Source: Streptococcus mitis (lineage in GTDB: Bacteria; Bacillota; Bacilli; Lactobacillales; Streptococcaceae). From it: 64,000 nucleotides of DNA. A program made the translations under genes and the position numbers. Shown in pieces: positions 8,208 to 16,599 of this stretch. The stretch covers positions 124,001-188,000 of the forward strand of contig NZ_WIJP01000002.1 in the NCBI RefSeq assembly GCF_009496155.1. The letters are read 5' to 3'. The number at the start of each line of letters is the position of its first letter. The first letter of the stretch is position 1. The notes under the pieces are model-generated. The model worked only from the letters and a program-made list of their open reading frames with translations, did no database searches and was not told where the DNA came from.

Positions 8208-8648
8208 ATGAAAGTAGAACTACAGATTAGTGAGACTTACAAGGAGGAAAAACTGATTGTCCAATCACCTCATCCGACAGATAAAGTCCAGAAAGTCATC
8301 AAGTTCGCAGAAAATCTGGACCAAAGAGAAAAAATCAAAGGGAAGATCGATGATCAGGTCTATCTAGTTGAGATTGGCAAGATTCAACGCTTCTATATCG
8401 AGAATCGGAAGGTTCTAGCAGAAACGGCGAGTCAGTCCTACAACATTGATTTACGACTCTATCAGGTACTTGAACTCTTGCCAACCAATTTTATCCAAAT
8501 TTCCCAATCAGAAATCATCAATATCGATTCCATCTCTCATCTCAAGCTCACCCCCAACGGCCTAGTAGAAATTTTCTTGAAAAACGAAAGCTTCACCTAC
8601 TCTTCACGCCGTTACCTAAAAACCATCAAGGAGAAATTAGAACTATGA
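8208..8648 (+). CDS. LytTR-domain DNA-binding regulator
   Basis: A 146-residue protein with a C-terminal LytTR domain (about residues 50-145: YLVEIGKIQRFYIENRKVLAET, FIQISQSEIINI and SSRRYLKTIKEKL). It lacks a receiver domain, like other stand-alone streptococcal LytTR regulators. The ATG has a GGAGAG site and the stop overlaps the next gene by four bases. Such proteins are typically encoded next to a DUF3021 membrane protein that controls their activity, as here, and the pair usually regulates itself. Confidence 0.85.
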   Translation: MKVELQISETYKEEKLIVQSPHPTDKVQKVIKFAENLDQREKIKGKIDDQVYLVEIGKIQRFYIENRKVLAETASQSYNIDLRLYQVLELLPTNFIQISQSEIINIDSISHLKLTPNGLVEIFLKNESFTYSSRRYLKTIKEKLEL

Positions 8649-9103
8649 AAAAACAAGTATTTCACGATGCTGCTGCTGGTGTCCTCATCGGTCTCATCCT
8701 CTCTATCATCTTTTCACTCATTTATGCACCAAATACCTACGCTCCACTTAGTCCCGACTCCCTCATCGGCCAAGTGATGGCTCAACATCAGGTTCACGGT
8801 GCCCTGGTCTTGCTCTACTGTACTCTTATCTGGGCAGCCATCGGTATTCTCTTCAACTTTGGTAAACGATTATTCAGCCGTGACTGGAGCTTGCTCCGTG
8901 CAACTCTGACTCATTTCTTCCTTATGCTGGCTGGCTTTGTCCCACTAGCGACCCTAGCAGGTTGGTTCCCCTTCCACTGGAATTTCTACCTCCAGCTTAT
9001 TATCGAGTTTGCGATTGTTTACCTCATCATTTGGACCATTTCCTATAAAAGAACATCAAAAAAAGTAAACCATATCAATCAACTCTTGGAGCATAGACAA
9101 TAG
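8645..9103 (+). CDS. DUF3021-type membrane protein, partner of the LytTR regulator
   Basis: A 152-residue protein with four predicted membrane segments (about 10-30, 50-72, 85-107 and 115-135) and a basic cytoplasmic tail. It overlaps the LytTR gene by ATGA, so the two are translationally coupled. LytTR/DUF3021 pairs act as small membrane-anchored regulatory systems in Firmicutes, where the membrane protein inhibits the DNA-binding protein. The signal sensed here is unknown. A strong terminator follows at 9124-9149, which ends the two-gene operon. Confidence 0.75.
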   Translation: MKKQVFHDAAAGVLIGLILSIIFSLIYAPNTYAPLSPDSLIGQVMAQHQVHGALVLLYCTLIWAAIGILFNFGKRLFSRDWSLLRATLTHFFLMLAGFVPLATLAGWFPFHWNFYLQLIIEFAIVYLIIWTISYKRTSKKVNHINQLLEHRQ

Positions 9104-9123
9104 GAACCTCATAATAAGCAAAT

Positions 9124-9149
9124 CCGAGAAAGAAACTTCTCGGTTTTTC
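9124..9149 (+). terminator. Rho-independent terminator after LytTR/DUF3021 operon
   Basis: CCGAGAA and TTCTCGG form a 7-bp stem around a 6-base loop, followed by TTTTTCTTT on the plus strand. Confidence 0.8.
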
Positions 9150-9308
9150 TTTCCCCTACTGTACCTTGCTATCATAGTAGTTATTTTCAGATTTTCTTTG
9201 TAAATTTTCTATCTTTTTTCAAAATAATCTTGCATTTTCTCAAAGTTTTTTGTAGAATATAGATTATATATCCAGATTATTCTGAAAATTCAAAAAGGAG
9301 TATCTATC

Positions 9309-10571
9309 ATGTCACAAGCTATTTCGTTAAATCAATCCACCTGGGCAAGTAAACTAAAAGCAATGGGACCGGGAATCCTAATGGCTTCTGCCGCTGTTGG
9401 AGGTTCCCATATTGTATCCTCAACTCAAGCTGGCGGTTCTTACGGTTGGTCTCTACTTCTCTTGGTCATCTTAGCCAATGTCTTTAAATATCCATTTTTC
9501 CGTTTTGGTGCTGAATACACAGCTGATACTGGAAAGACTTTGGTTGAAGGTTATGCCGAAAAAGGAAAACTCTATCTCTGGATTTTCTTTATTCTCAATG
9601 TCTTTTCGGCTATGGTCAACACAGCTGGTGTTGCTATTCTGTGCTCAGCTATCATCGCCAGTGCCTTCCCAATGATTGGACTTAGCATCACTCAATGGTC
9701 CCTCATTCTCGTTGCAATCATTTGGGCTATGTTACTCTTTGGAGGCTACAAACTCTTAGACGGCATGGCAAAATGGATAATGTCTGCTTTGACCATTGCA
9801 ACTGTTCTTGCAGTTATCATCGCAGCGGTCAAACATCCAGAATACAGTTCTAATTTTGTCGAGAAAACACCTTGGCAAATGGCAGCTCTTCCCTTCATCG
9901 TTTCCCTCTTAGGGTGGATGCCAGCTCCTATTGAAATTTCAGCTATCAACTCACTTTGGTCTGCTGAAAAGAAAAAGACCGTCAACTTTAATACAGAGGA
10001 CGCTCTATTTGACTTTAACGTTGGTTACATTGGAACAGCTATCCTAGCTGTGTTCTTTGTAGCACTGGGAGCATTGATTCAATATCCTACAGGGCAAGCA
10101 GTTGAAGCTGCTTCAGCCAAATACATCTCTCAATTCGTGGGCATGTATGCCTCTGTTCTTGGCGAATGGTCCCGTTACTTGATTACCTTTATTGCCTTCC
10201 TGTGTATCTTTGGAACAGTTATCACTGTTATTGATGGCTATTCTCGTGTCAATCAGGAATCTCTCCGACTGCTAATCAGTCAAAAAGAAGACAATCGTAA
10301 ATCTTTGAACATCTGGATGACCATCACTGCTATCATCGGTATTGTCATTATCAAGTTCTTCGCTGGTCAGGTTTCAACCATGCTCCGCTTTGCTATGATT
10401 GGTTCTTTCCTGACAACACCATTCTTCGCTCTTTTAAACTACGCCTTGGTAACGCGTGAAAACAAAAATCTTCCTTCTTGGCTCAAACACCTTGCCATTG
10501 CAGGATTGATTTTCCTCTTTGGCTTCGCCATCTTCTTTATCTACGCACTCGCAATCGGAAAAGCAGGATAA
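9309..10571 (+). CDS. Nramp-family-like divalent metal transporter (divergent ion site)
   Basis: A 420-residue protein with about eleven membrane segments in the LeuT/Nramp arrangement. The TM1 motif, normally DPGN, reads GPGI (residues 20-23), and the TM6 motif, normally MPHN, reads MPAP (about 204-207). The canonical metal-binding Asp is therefore absent, although the Met is kept. It may carry a different cation such as Mg2+, or another substrate. It is a single-gene unit with a GGAG ribosome site, and a palindromic repeat lies immediately downstream and probably ends its transcript. Confidence 0.75.
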   Translation: MSQAISLNQSTWASKLKAMGPGILMASAAVGGSHIVSSTQAGGSYGWSLLLLVILANVFKYPFFRFGAEYTADTGKTLVEGYAEKGKLYLWIFFILNVFSAMVNTAGVAILCSAIIASAFPMIGLSITQWSLILVAIIWAMLLFGGYKLLDGMAKWIMSALTIATVLAVIIAAVKHPEYSSNFVEKTPWQMAALPFIVSLLGWMPAPIEISAINSLWSAEKKKTVNFNTEDALFDFNVGYIGTAILAVFFVALGALIQYPTGQAVEAASAKYISQFVGMYASVLGEWSRYLITFIAFLCIFGTVITVIDGYSRVNQESLRLLISQKEDNRKSLNIWMTITAIIGIVIIKFFAGQVSTMLRFAMIGSFLTTPFFALLNYALVTRENKNLPSWLKHLAIAGLIFLFGFAIFFIYALAIGKAG

Positions 10572-10626
10572 TGGCTTGCTACCCCTACCTTCTAAAAAAT
10601 CACAGTATAACTCAAACCATAATAAA

Positions 10627-10759
10627 AGAGGTTGAGCAAAAAGTCGACTTCAGGGGAAAATGAAGTAAATCTCCCCACAATAAAACGCATAATACCAAGT
10701 TTTCCCAAGACCTGATACTATGCGTTTTTCTGATTTCAAAGATTTTTTGCCCAGCCTCT
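10627..10759. repeat. 133-bp palindromic intergenic repeat, copy 1 of 3
   Basis: The ends are imperfect inverted repeats (AGAGGTTGAGCAAAAA at the left, complement of AGAGGCTGGGCAAAAA at the right). A central hairpin pairs AAAACGCATA with TATGCGTTTT. Related copies lie at 44035-44174 and 48276-48390. It sits between convergent genes and probably works as a two-way terminator. It looks like a miniature inverted-repeat element of the kind common in pneumococci; I cannot name its class. Confidence 0.75.
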
Positions 10760-10764
10760 TTTTC

Positions 10765-11004
10765 TTACTTATTCATCTTATCCGTATCCTTTGGAGGATT
10801 GCTAAAGATACGAGTGAATAATCCTTTATATCTATTTTTCAGAACTTTCTCATGTAATATCCGCAAAGCTATATACATACTTATAAAAGCAACACAAAAA
10901 TAGAACCAATCAATTTGATTTCTCGCATAAAAACTAGCAGTGTTATAAGAAACAAGAACCATCACAACCAACCAATAGATATACTTATAGTATTTCTTCC
11001 ACAT
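10765..11004 (-). CDS. Small membrane protein, possible immunity partner
   Basis: About 79 residues from ATG 11004, which has TGAGGT six bases upstream; an in-frame ATG at 11022 is an alternative. It has two membrane segments (about 7-27 and 33-52) and a basic C-terminal tail. It begins just downstream of the secreted protein at 11028-11570 on the same strand and must share its transcript. A secreted protein followed by a small two-helix membrane protein is the common layout of a bacteriocin or toxin with its immunity protein. No sequence family was recognised, so the role is inferred from context. Confidence 0.6.
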   Translation of the reverse strand: MWKKYYKYIYWLVVMVLVSYNTASFYARNQIDWFYFCVAFISMYIALRILHEKVLKNRYKGLFTRIFSNPPKDTDKMNK

Positions 11005-11027
11005 GAGCAATACCTCATACAATGAAA

Positions 11028-11570
11028 CTAATGTGAATATCTGAAACTAAAGTCCATACCTGTACTAGTAGGATTATAGGGATCCAAAGTTATTAAAAAA
11101 TCTATTCCCCATCCCCTATCTGCAGCATATCTATATTCCATAGCAGTAAGAGTATAAAAAGCCCCAATTGCTCCACCAAATCTCCTAATTAATGGAGCTA
11201 AAGTTCCTGTTACCTCATATAAATCAGCCGCTTCTCGCACTTCAGCTGGATTTAAATGGTTATAAACATAAGTCACTAAAGCGCGAAACATTGATTGTGA
11301 CTGTTCTTCAAGGATTTCTCGCTGAACATCCGCAATAATTTGTTGAGCTAACTGTTCTTTTTCATACGTTGATAGCGAAGTTCTATCTAGCAATTCTTGT
11401 AGGGTATAGGTTTTACCTTCTTCAAGCTGAAGACTAGACACTTCACGTTGTAAAACTTCGACAGGAGGGGCTGACAGTTCTTCTGCCAGTACAACTCCTG
11501 CTGGAGCTAATGAAGACAAGGTCAATAATAGACCACAACTACCTGCAATAATCACGTTTGCACATCTCAT
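11028..11570 (-). CDS. Secreted protein of unknown function
   Basis: A 180-residue protein with a clear signal peptide (residues 1-29, cut near VLA-EE). Next comes an acidic helical region (30-100) and a C-terminal domain with glycine-rich hydrophobic stretches and several aromatic residues (FGGAIGAFYTLTAMEYRYA). There are no Cys in the mature part and no enzyme motif. Its strong promoter overlaps a cre site (11608-11645), so carbon-catabolite control is likely. The signal, acidic region, C-terminal domain layout resembles two other secreted proteins in this window (28698 and 43083). A toxin or bacteriocin role is a guess. Confidence 0.7.
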   Translation of the reverse strand: MRCANVIIAGSCGLLLTLSSLAPAGVVLAEELSAPPVEVLQREVSSLQLEEGKTYTLQELLDRTSLSTYEKEQLAQQIIADVQREILEEQSQSMFRALVTYVYNHLNPAEVREAADLYEVTGTLAPLIRRFGGAIGAFYTLTAMEYRYAADRGWGIDFLITLDPYNPTSTGMDFSFRYSH

Positions 11571-11607
11571 GATATTGCCCTCCTTTTTATTTTTTTATTA
11601 CGGTATC

Positions 11608-11645
11608 ATTATAATATCTTATATAAGGTTTTGCAAGCGATTACA
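11608..11645 (-). promoter_or_regulatory. Promoter with overlapping CcpA cre site
   Basis: On the minus strand, TTGCAA (11636-11631), a 17-base spacer and TATAAT (11613-11608) form the promoter of the secreted-protein gene. TGTAATCGCTTGCA (11645-11632) matches the cre consensus TGNAANCGNWWNCA at every fixed position and overlaps the -35 box, a repressing position. Confidence 0.75.
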
Positions 11646-11675
11646 GTCAAAAATAATAAAAAGTCAAGCCTAAGC

Positions 11676-12140
11676 TTAACTTTCCAACTCATACAAATCT
11701 GCAATAATCGCTGCGACATGTTTGATATCTCCCAGCATACCTCGCATTTCAAAGTCAGCCAATACAGGAAAACCAAAACGTTGACTATATTGCTTGGCTG
11801 TCAGGCAGTATTGGTTATTAAAGTTACGATTTCCTGAACCAACCACACCAAAACACTTACTAGCATTATCACCATAGGCGATAAAATCCCCTACTGGTGT
11901 CGTCAAAATCTCGACATCTCCGTTATCCACGCCATTCCCACCTTCTAGGTAAGTCGGCAAAAAAGCAACATAGGGATGATCCATTTCATAGAAATCTTGG
12001 CCTTCTTTGACCAAATCTTTGATATGAATCTTTTGGACCTCAATCCCCTCGTACTGGGACAAGAGATAGTCTTTCAAGCGCGTCACAAAACTTTCAGTAT
12101 TGCCACTCAGACTAATATAAACTAAAGAAATTGTCTTCAT
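11676..12140 (-). CDS. nrdI: NrdI-like flavodoxin (ribonucleotide reductase activator)
   Basis: A 154-residue NrdI-type flavoprotein starting at ATG 12140, which has GGAGGT seven bases before it. The FMN phosphate loop SLSGNTESF is near the N-terminus, and the FMN/re-face loop GSGNRNFNNQYC is typical of NrdI. NrdI supplies oxidant for assembly of the Mn-tyrosyl cofactor of NrdF in class Ib ribonucleotide reductase. No nrdE/F gene is adjacent, as is usual in streptococci, where nrdI is often alone. A weak promoter region lies upstream and no strong terminator was seen. Confidence 0.85.
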   Translation of the reverse strand: MKTISLVYISLSGNTESFVTRLKDYLLSQYEGIEVQKIHIKDLVKEGQDFYEMDHPYVAFLPTYLEGGNGVDNGDVEILTTPVGDFIAYGDNASKCFGVVGSGNRNFNNQYCLTAKQYSQRFGFPVLADFEMRGMLGDIKHVAAIIADLYELES

Positions 12141-12217
12141 ATGTACCTCCATGATTTTATCTATAATCGAAAAATAACTACCAAGATTGTAACTTGATAG
12201 TTATTTTTTGTCAATAC

Positions 12218-12751
12218 TTAGGAAAGATCTTCTGTTTCCTCTTCTTCTGCCAAGGCTTTCTGTTGACGCCACATCTTATAGAAGACAAGGGCTAAGAAGA
12301 GAACATTGATGACGATATAGAAAATGCTAACAGCTTTTGAACCAATACTCATTGTCAAACGCATGCTCTCATCTTGAACTAACTGCAAAGCGTCTTGGAA
12401 ACCAACATAGCCATAAATCGAACCAATAATAGCTAACAAAACATAGACAACGTAAGTATAGTTTGCATATTGCAAATTCTTACGAATAAGGAAGACAATG
12501 GCTACTACAACTAAAATAGCAGATAGCACAATCAAGGCAATGTTAAAAATAGAATGAGATACTTCTGCTACTCTATAAGTGTAATTAAGCTGGTCTTCTA
12601 ATTGCTGAGCACTGAGCCCTGCAGCCTGTTTCTGAGCGGCACGAAGGGCTTCTTTGCTAGGCAAGGGACTCAAAATTCCAAACAGAGACATAGCTGAAAT
12701 AAGAGCAGATAAGATTAGCAAGACCCATAGATAAATCGGTTTCTTTTTCAT
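12218..12751 (-). CDS. Membrane protein of unknown function
   Basis: About 177 residues from ATG 12751, which has GGAGG 8 bases upstream; a longer frame from 12808 has no ribosome site. It has four membrane segments: a first (5-25), an outside loop with EALRAAQKQAAGLS, then three more, ending in an acidic tail (EEEETEDLS). The family is common in mitis-group streptococci but has no assigned function. It lies next to the remains of a response-regulator gene and may once have been part of that two-component locus. Confidence 0.7.
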   Translation of the reverse strand: MKKKPIYLWVLLILSALISAMSLFGILSPLPSKEALRAAQKQAAGLSAQQLEDQLNYTYRVAEVSHSIFNIALIVLSAILVVVAIVFLIRKNLQYANYTYVVYVLLAIIGSIYGYVGFQDALQLVQDESMRLTMSIGSKAVSIFYIVINVLFLALVFYKMWRQQKALAEEEETEDLS

Positions 12752-12811
12752 GATAGAACCTCCTGATGTTATTATTGATATTATAGCACCTTTTGTAAGG
12801 GAATACAAGTC

Positions 12812-13012
12812 TTATAGTATAGTTTCTACCTGTTTTCGGTAGGCTTTGGGAGACTTTCCGCACAATTTTCGGAACACTTTATAGAAATATCCAACGTTAC
12901 TGTAACCAACAGCATAACAAATATCTTCGATACTGTCACTAGTTGAAAGCAAGAGCTGCTGGGCAGCCTTAATCCGTTGTTTGTTTAGTAGATATGCGAA
13001 GATTGAATTTGT
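12812..13012 (-). pseudogene. C-terminal remnant of an AraC-type response regulator
   Basis: The minus strand encodes, up to a stop at 12812, a frame with 'RIKAAQQLLLSTSDSIEDIC' and 'GYSNVGYFYKVFRKLCGKS', the classic second helix-turn-helix of AraC/XylS proteins. It resembles the YesN-type response regulator found at this place in pneumococcus. Upstream the frame is closed by a stop after about ten further codons. The receiver domain and the partner histidine kinase gene are missing. A deletion has removed the system and left this tail. Confidence 0.75.
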
Positions 13013-13166
13013 TTAAGCCTTACAGTACAACAATCTAACCATCTACTATTAACAAATCTATAAAAAATTTAGTTTGGCAAGCAAACAATAACACTTTCTC
13101 CCCATTTACAATCCCATCAAACCGTGGTACAATGAGAATTATGAAAAAATTATCAGGAGACAATTC

Positions 13167-13736
13167 ATGAAAAAATCTATCTTAACTACACTGCTTTTTG
13201 CAGTTCTTTACTTCCTCTGCATGGGGATTGGTGTCCTTTTGGGCAATCTCTTTGACCAAACTGGAAACATGTTTTATGCACCTGCCTTTACTGCCCTTGT
13301 CGGCGGTAGCGTCTATATGATCCTAGTCTCAAAAGTTCCGCGCTTTGGAGCTATTACCACTATCGGCCTTGTTATTGCCCTCTTTTTCTTGGGGACTAAA
13401 CACGGTGCCGGTGCTTTCCTTCCTGGAATTATCTGTGGTCTCCTAGCAGATGCCGTAGCTAGCCTAGGCAAATACAAGAATCAAACAAAGAACTTCCTTT
13501 CTTTCCTTATTTTCGCCTTTAGCTCAACAGGACCTATCTTACTTATGTGGATTGCGCCCCAAGCCTATATGGCTACTCTTCTAGCAAGAGGAAAATCCCA
13601 AGAATATATTGACCGTATCATGGTCGCACCAAATCCTGGAACCGTCCTTCTATTTATCGCAAGTGTTGTCATCGGAGCCTTAGTCGGTGCCTTGCTTGGA
13701 CAAGCCTTGAGTAAAAAATTTGCGCAGAAAATCTGA
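13167..13736 (+). CDS. MptD/Trep_Strep-type ECF transporter S component-like protein
   Basis: A 189-residue, strongly hydrophobic protein with five to six membrane segments. It contains ATTIGL-type glycine-rich helices and a conserved KHGAGAFLPGIICGLLAD stretch typical of the Trep_Strep/MptD family of substrate-binding (S) subunits of energy-coupling-factor vitamin transporters. No ATPase or T component is adjacent, as expected for a group II ECF system that shares a central module. The ATG has a GGAGA site, and a strong terminator follows directly at 13743-13767. The substrate is unknown. Confidence 0.75.
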   Translation: MKKSILTTLLFAVLYFLCMGIGVLLGNLFDQTGNMFYAPAFTALVGGSVYMILVSKVPRFGAITTIGLVIALFFLGTKHGAGAFLPGIICGLLADAVASLGKYKNQTKNFLSFLIFAFSSTGPILLMWIAPQAYMATLLARGKSQEYIDRIMVAPNPGTVLLFIASVVIGALVGALLGQALSKKFAQKI

Positions 13737-13742
13737 TTACTT

Positions 13743-13767
13743 AAAAAGAGCCACACGGCTCTTTTTT
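13743..13767 (+). terminator. Rho-independent terminator
   Basis: AAAAGAGCC, loop ACAC and GGCTCTTTT form a 9-bp stem with a T tract. The right arm and following bases (CTCTTTTTTATTTATGGCTCAA) recur at 16591-16612 beside the intact metP, marking the edge of the duplication described below. Confidence 0.85.
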
Positions 13768-13771
13768 ATTT

Positions 13772-14145
13772 ATGGCTCAAGACTTGGTCAAGAAGTCTCC
13801 CAAGAATTGATACTCTTCGAAAATCTCTTCAAACCACGTCAACGTCACCTTGCCATAGGTAGGGTTACTGACTTCGTCAGTCTTATCTACAACCTCAAAG
13901 CAGTACTTTGAGCAATCTGCGGCTAGTTTCCTACTTTGCTCTTTGATTTTCATTGAGTATGAATTTAAAGATAATCAAAATGATAATGATGGTTGCCAAG
14001 ATAGTTTTATCGTGATTGTAGCGATTAATTCCATAAGCGATGGCTACTTTACCAATACCACCAGCTCCAACCGCACCAGCCATAGCTGTTTCCCCAGCAA
14101 GGGAAATCAAGGTCACAGTCGTCACACGAATCAAATCTAGAAGAC
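13772..14145 (-). pseudogene. Duplicated 3' fragment of metP interrupted by a BOX element
   Basis: The minus strand repeats the C-terminal part of the intact permease gene (16600-17292): IRVTTVTLISL, ETAMAGAVGAGGIG and YNHDKTILATII match with few changes. Homology ends near 14143, after GAAGACCTTC. A BOX element (13810-13960) sits near the end of the copied coding sequence. The 5' two thirds of metP are absent, so this is not functional. With the intact copy it flanks the MFS/Rgg island. Confidence 0.85.
13810..13960. repeat. BOX repeat element (A-B-C type)
   Basis: The element runs from ATACTCTTCGAAAATC to GATTTTCATTGAGTAT, imperfect terminal inverted repeats. On the minus strand it contains a version of the boxA core used for the BOX-A1R typing primer (CCTATGGCAAGGTGACG here). 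GACTTCGTC in the middle belongs to boxB, and the last part, with GCGGCTAG, to boxC. BOX elements are characteristic of the pneumoniae/mitis group. Confidence 0.9.
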
Positions 14146-14171
14146 CTTCTAGTAAGCCTGATTTTCCTAGG

Positions 14172-15416
14172 TTAAAATTTTTTACCCAAAAAACTTCTTT
14201 TTTCTAGTGATAAAATCAACCCTATCACACTCACTACCAAAAATACCCACCAACAAAGCCTGATATCTTGCAAAGCTAAGACGGAAAATACAGACATCCC
14301 CAAGGGTAATGTTAAGGAAAAAATCATACTCAAGAGATTATTACTTCTAGCTAACACATCCGCACTCAAATTAGACAATAACAGAGTATCTAATTTAGGC
14401 ATTGATTTCGACATCAAATACATGACAAAGGCTAAGCAAGCAACACCTACTAGAGGAGAAAAATCTAAAATATTAGCAGTAGCCAGCAAGACAAACAGAC
14501 TTGCATTGAGCGATAACAAGCTTGAAAACGACAATTTTCCAAAATAATCATTTGGGGTTAGGCTACCAAGAATAGCTCCTCCCAAGCTAACACATTCAAT
14601 TAAAAATAGAGCTTGAGCATAGCTAAGATGATAGATAGTATGGTCTAATAAGTAAAAGTGATAAATACCTCCAACAGCTCCTCCCAAAGTATTCATTACC
14701 AAAATGACAAGAATTATTTTAAACAAAGATTTACTTTCTCTCTGTCTAAAAATATCATCCATGTCCGCATAGATTGCCTTAACTTGTTGAAGCAAACTAA
14801 TAGGCTCATTCTCTATCGTTACAGACAAATGCGTCAATTCTCTTCTATTTTTGAACAAAATAAGAGAAGATAGTAAAAAGAATCCAGCGTTCACAATTGC
14901 AACAAAAGAAAAATTTTGATGGCTGGTTGTGAGTAACCACACTCCTAAGGCTTGACCTCCTAGATTTGATAAATAGGAAACAAACTGGGTAAAGGAATAA
15001 GCTTCATAGAGCTTATCTTCCAAAATATTATACTGGATAATCGGCATACGAAGGCCTGCTGTATAATCTGATAAAATATCCGAACAGATATTAACCATAC
15101 AGATAAAAGCAAACGTTACGAAGTTCTGGTCATGAATCACACTAGCAATCAAAAGAAATAGGAGACTTTGCACACAACCGACCCAGATAATTGTCCCTGC
15201 TTTATTCCGAGTATGATCAGCCTTAATCCCAACATAAAAAGTAAATAGGAAAGGTAAAATCGTAATCATATTAGCCATAAATACAGCTATATTTTTAAAG
15301 GGTAGATTCGCAGCATAAACGATAAATACCAGATTATAAATATAAGCTCCACTTGAGCTCAAAAACCTTGATAAGGTAAGTATCCTAAATAAATGATGTT
15401 TGAAAAATAATTTCAT
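14172..15416 (-). CDS. Major facilitator superfamily transporter
   Basis: A 414-residue protein with twelve predicted membrane segments and a cytoplasmic loop near residue 200 (ENEPISLLQQVKAIYADMDDIFRQRE). The A-like motif in the first loop (GIKADHTRNKAG) is typical of MFS drug/H+ antiporters. It is encoded downstream of an Rgg-type regulator but has its own leader, with a terminator between the two. Both genes lie between the duplicated ends of metP, so they look like an acquired island. Substrate unknown; export of a peptide or drug is the usual job of such Rgg-linked transporters. Confidence 0.8.
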   Translation of the reverse strand: MKLFFKHHLFRILTLSRFLSSSGAYIYNLVFIVYAANLPFKNIAVFMANMITILPFLFTFYVGIKADHTRNKAGTIIWVGCVQSLLFLLIASVIHDQNFVTFAFICMVNICSDILSDYTAGLRMPIIQYNILEDKLYEAYSFTQFVSYLSNLGGQALGVWLLTTSHQNFSFVAIVNAGFFLLSSLILFKNRRELTHLSVTIENEPISLLQQVKAIYADMDDIFRQRESKSLFKIILVILVMNTLGGAVGGIYHFYLLDHTIYHLSYAQALFLIECVSLGGAILGSLTPNDYFGKLSFSSLLSLNASLFVLLATANILDFSPLVGVACLAFVMYLMSKSMPKLDTLLLSNLSADVLARSNNLLSMIFSLTLPLGMSVFSVLALQDIRLCWWVFLVVSVIGLILSLEKRSFLGKKF

Positions 15417-15465
15417 AGCAGACCTTTCTCACATTTCAAAGAGTATTCTATTGAATCCAGTCTAA

Positions 15466-15494
15466 CAAAAAAAGCGGGAGTCCCCACTTTTTTG
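15466..15494 (-). terminator. Terminator between Rgg regulator and MFS gene
   Basis: A run of A, then GCGGG...CCCCAC and a run of T gives an A-T extended stem with one mismatch. It can work on both strands and separates the regulator transcript from the transporter. Confidence 0.6.
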
Positions 15495-15600
15495 TAATAT
15501 ATTTTTTCTGAAAATAGAAACTCTAGCTCCTAGAAACTGCTATTTATCAATCCATCTACAAGCCTATTTATTTTTCATCAATTGATGTAACGAGAATATA

Positions 15601-16470
15601 TTACAAATCTTTATCTGAAAGCTGATTTGCAAAATAGTTTTCATAGTATCTTGCACCACCTACATACTCTAAATCTTGTAAGATTGTAATGCCTCTCTGG
15701 ATTTTTTCAAGACCCTTATTTTCTACTTTAAAAATAGTATCATAGTACCCTTTAGCAATCATATAAATGATTTTCAGATAAGCTTCAGATTCTGGCAATT
15801 CTCGTTTTTCAATCTGAAAAACAAAATAGTCTGCTTTTAATTTATCCTTTTCCTCTATCGCCTTAAAAAGTCCATTAATTAAAATGGTGTCAATACCAAC
15901 TTTATTACTAGGTAAAGAGCCTAATAAATCCGTCTTTTGTAACATCTCCCTAGAATATTTAAAATAGAGGGGCAGAGGAAACAAAGTAGAAATCGTTGAA
16001 AATAGTTCCAATTCATAATTTCCCCAGATTTCAATAGTAAAAAAATAGTCATAGAGAAAAGTCAGTTCTTCATCCGTTGCTCTTATTTCTGAATCAAAAA
16101 ACACGAGAAGGCTTTTGATACGAATCATTTGTAAAAGATAGCTTTTTTTAGCACTTGATCTATACTTTTTAGTCGTCTCTTCATACAAGGAGTGGAGAGA
16201 ATCAATCCCTTCTCTGTCATATAGATCCCAGAGATTTTCTTGAAAAGCCAAAGCCTTTTTCTGAGAAAAACCACGTACCAAGTACATAAATTCATTCAAA
16301 TCAGAGTGGATGTTATCTAAGGCAGTAATCAATTTCATAGAGGATAAGTCTGCTTCTCCGCGCTCAAATTTACTCAGCATGGAATAAGTAAACTCTCCTC
16401 CCGTCGCCTCCTGTAGAGATACATTCCGACTCTTTCTCAATTCTTTAAAAACTTCTCCCAGATTTTGCAT
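15601..16470 (-). CDS. Rgg/MutR-family transcriptional regulator
   Basis: About 289 residues from ATG 16470, which has GGGGAG before it. An XRE helix-turn-helix covers residues 1-60 (FKELRKSRNVSLQE and TYSMLSKFERGEADLS). The helical Rgg C-terminal domain, which binds short hydrophobic peptides, fills the rest. I searched the flanks for a short hydrophobic peptide gene and saw none, so it may answer a peptide encoded elsewhere, or none. It likely controls the MFS transporter just downstream. It belongs to the island between the two metP ends. Confidence 0.8.
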   Translation of the reverse strand: MQNLGEVFKELRKSRNVSLQEATGGEFTYSMLSKFERGEADLSSMKLITALDNIHSDLNEFMYLVRGFSQKKALAFQENLWDLYDREGIDSLHSLYEETTKKYRSSAKKSYLLQMIRIKSLLVFFDSEIRATDEELTFLYDYFFTIEIWGNYELELFSTISTLFPLPLYFKYSREMLQKTDLLGSLPSNKVGIDTILINGLFKAIEEKDKLKADYFVFQIEKRELPESEAYLKIIYMIAKGYYDTIFKVENKGLEKIQRGITILQDLEYVGGARYYENYFANQLSDKDL

Positions 16471-16599
16471 ATTGACTCCCCACAATTCTTAACTCTCTAA
16501 CTCATAAAAGCAACGATTGATAGCAACCAGTACAGACAATTTTAAGTCTTGACTATACGACAACTCTTATGAATGATGTGCAGATGCCCTAACTCTTTT

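Noticed and set aside
16486-16599. Search for a short hydrophobic peptide gene beside the island Rgg regulator
   Set aside because: The only short ATG frame encodes a polar seven-residue peptide; nothing resembles an SHP.
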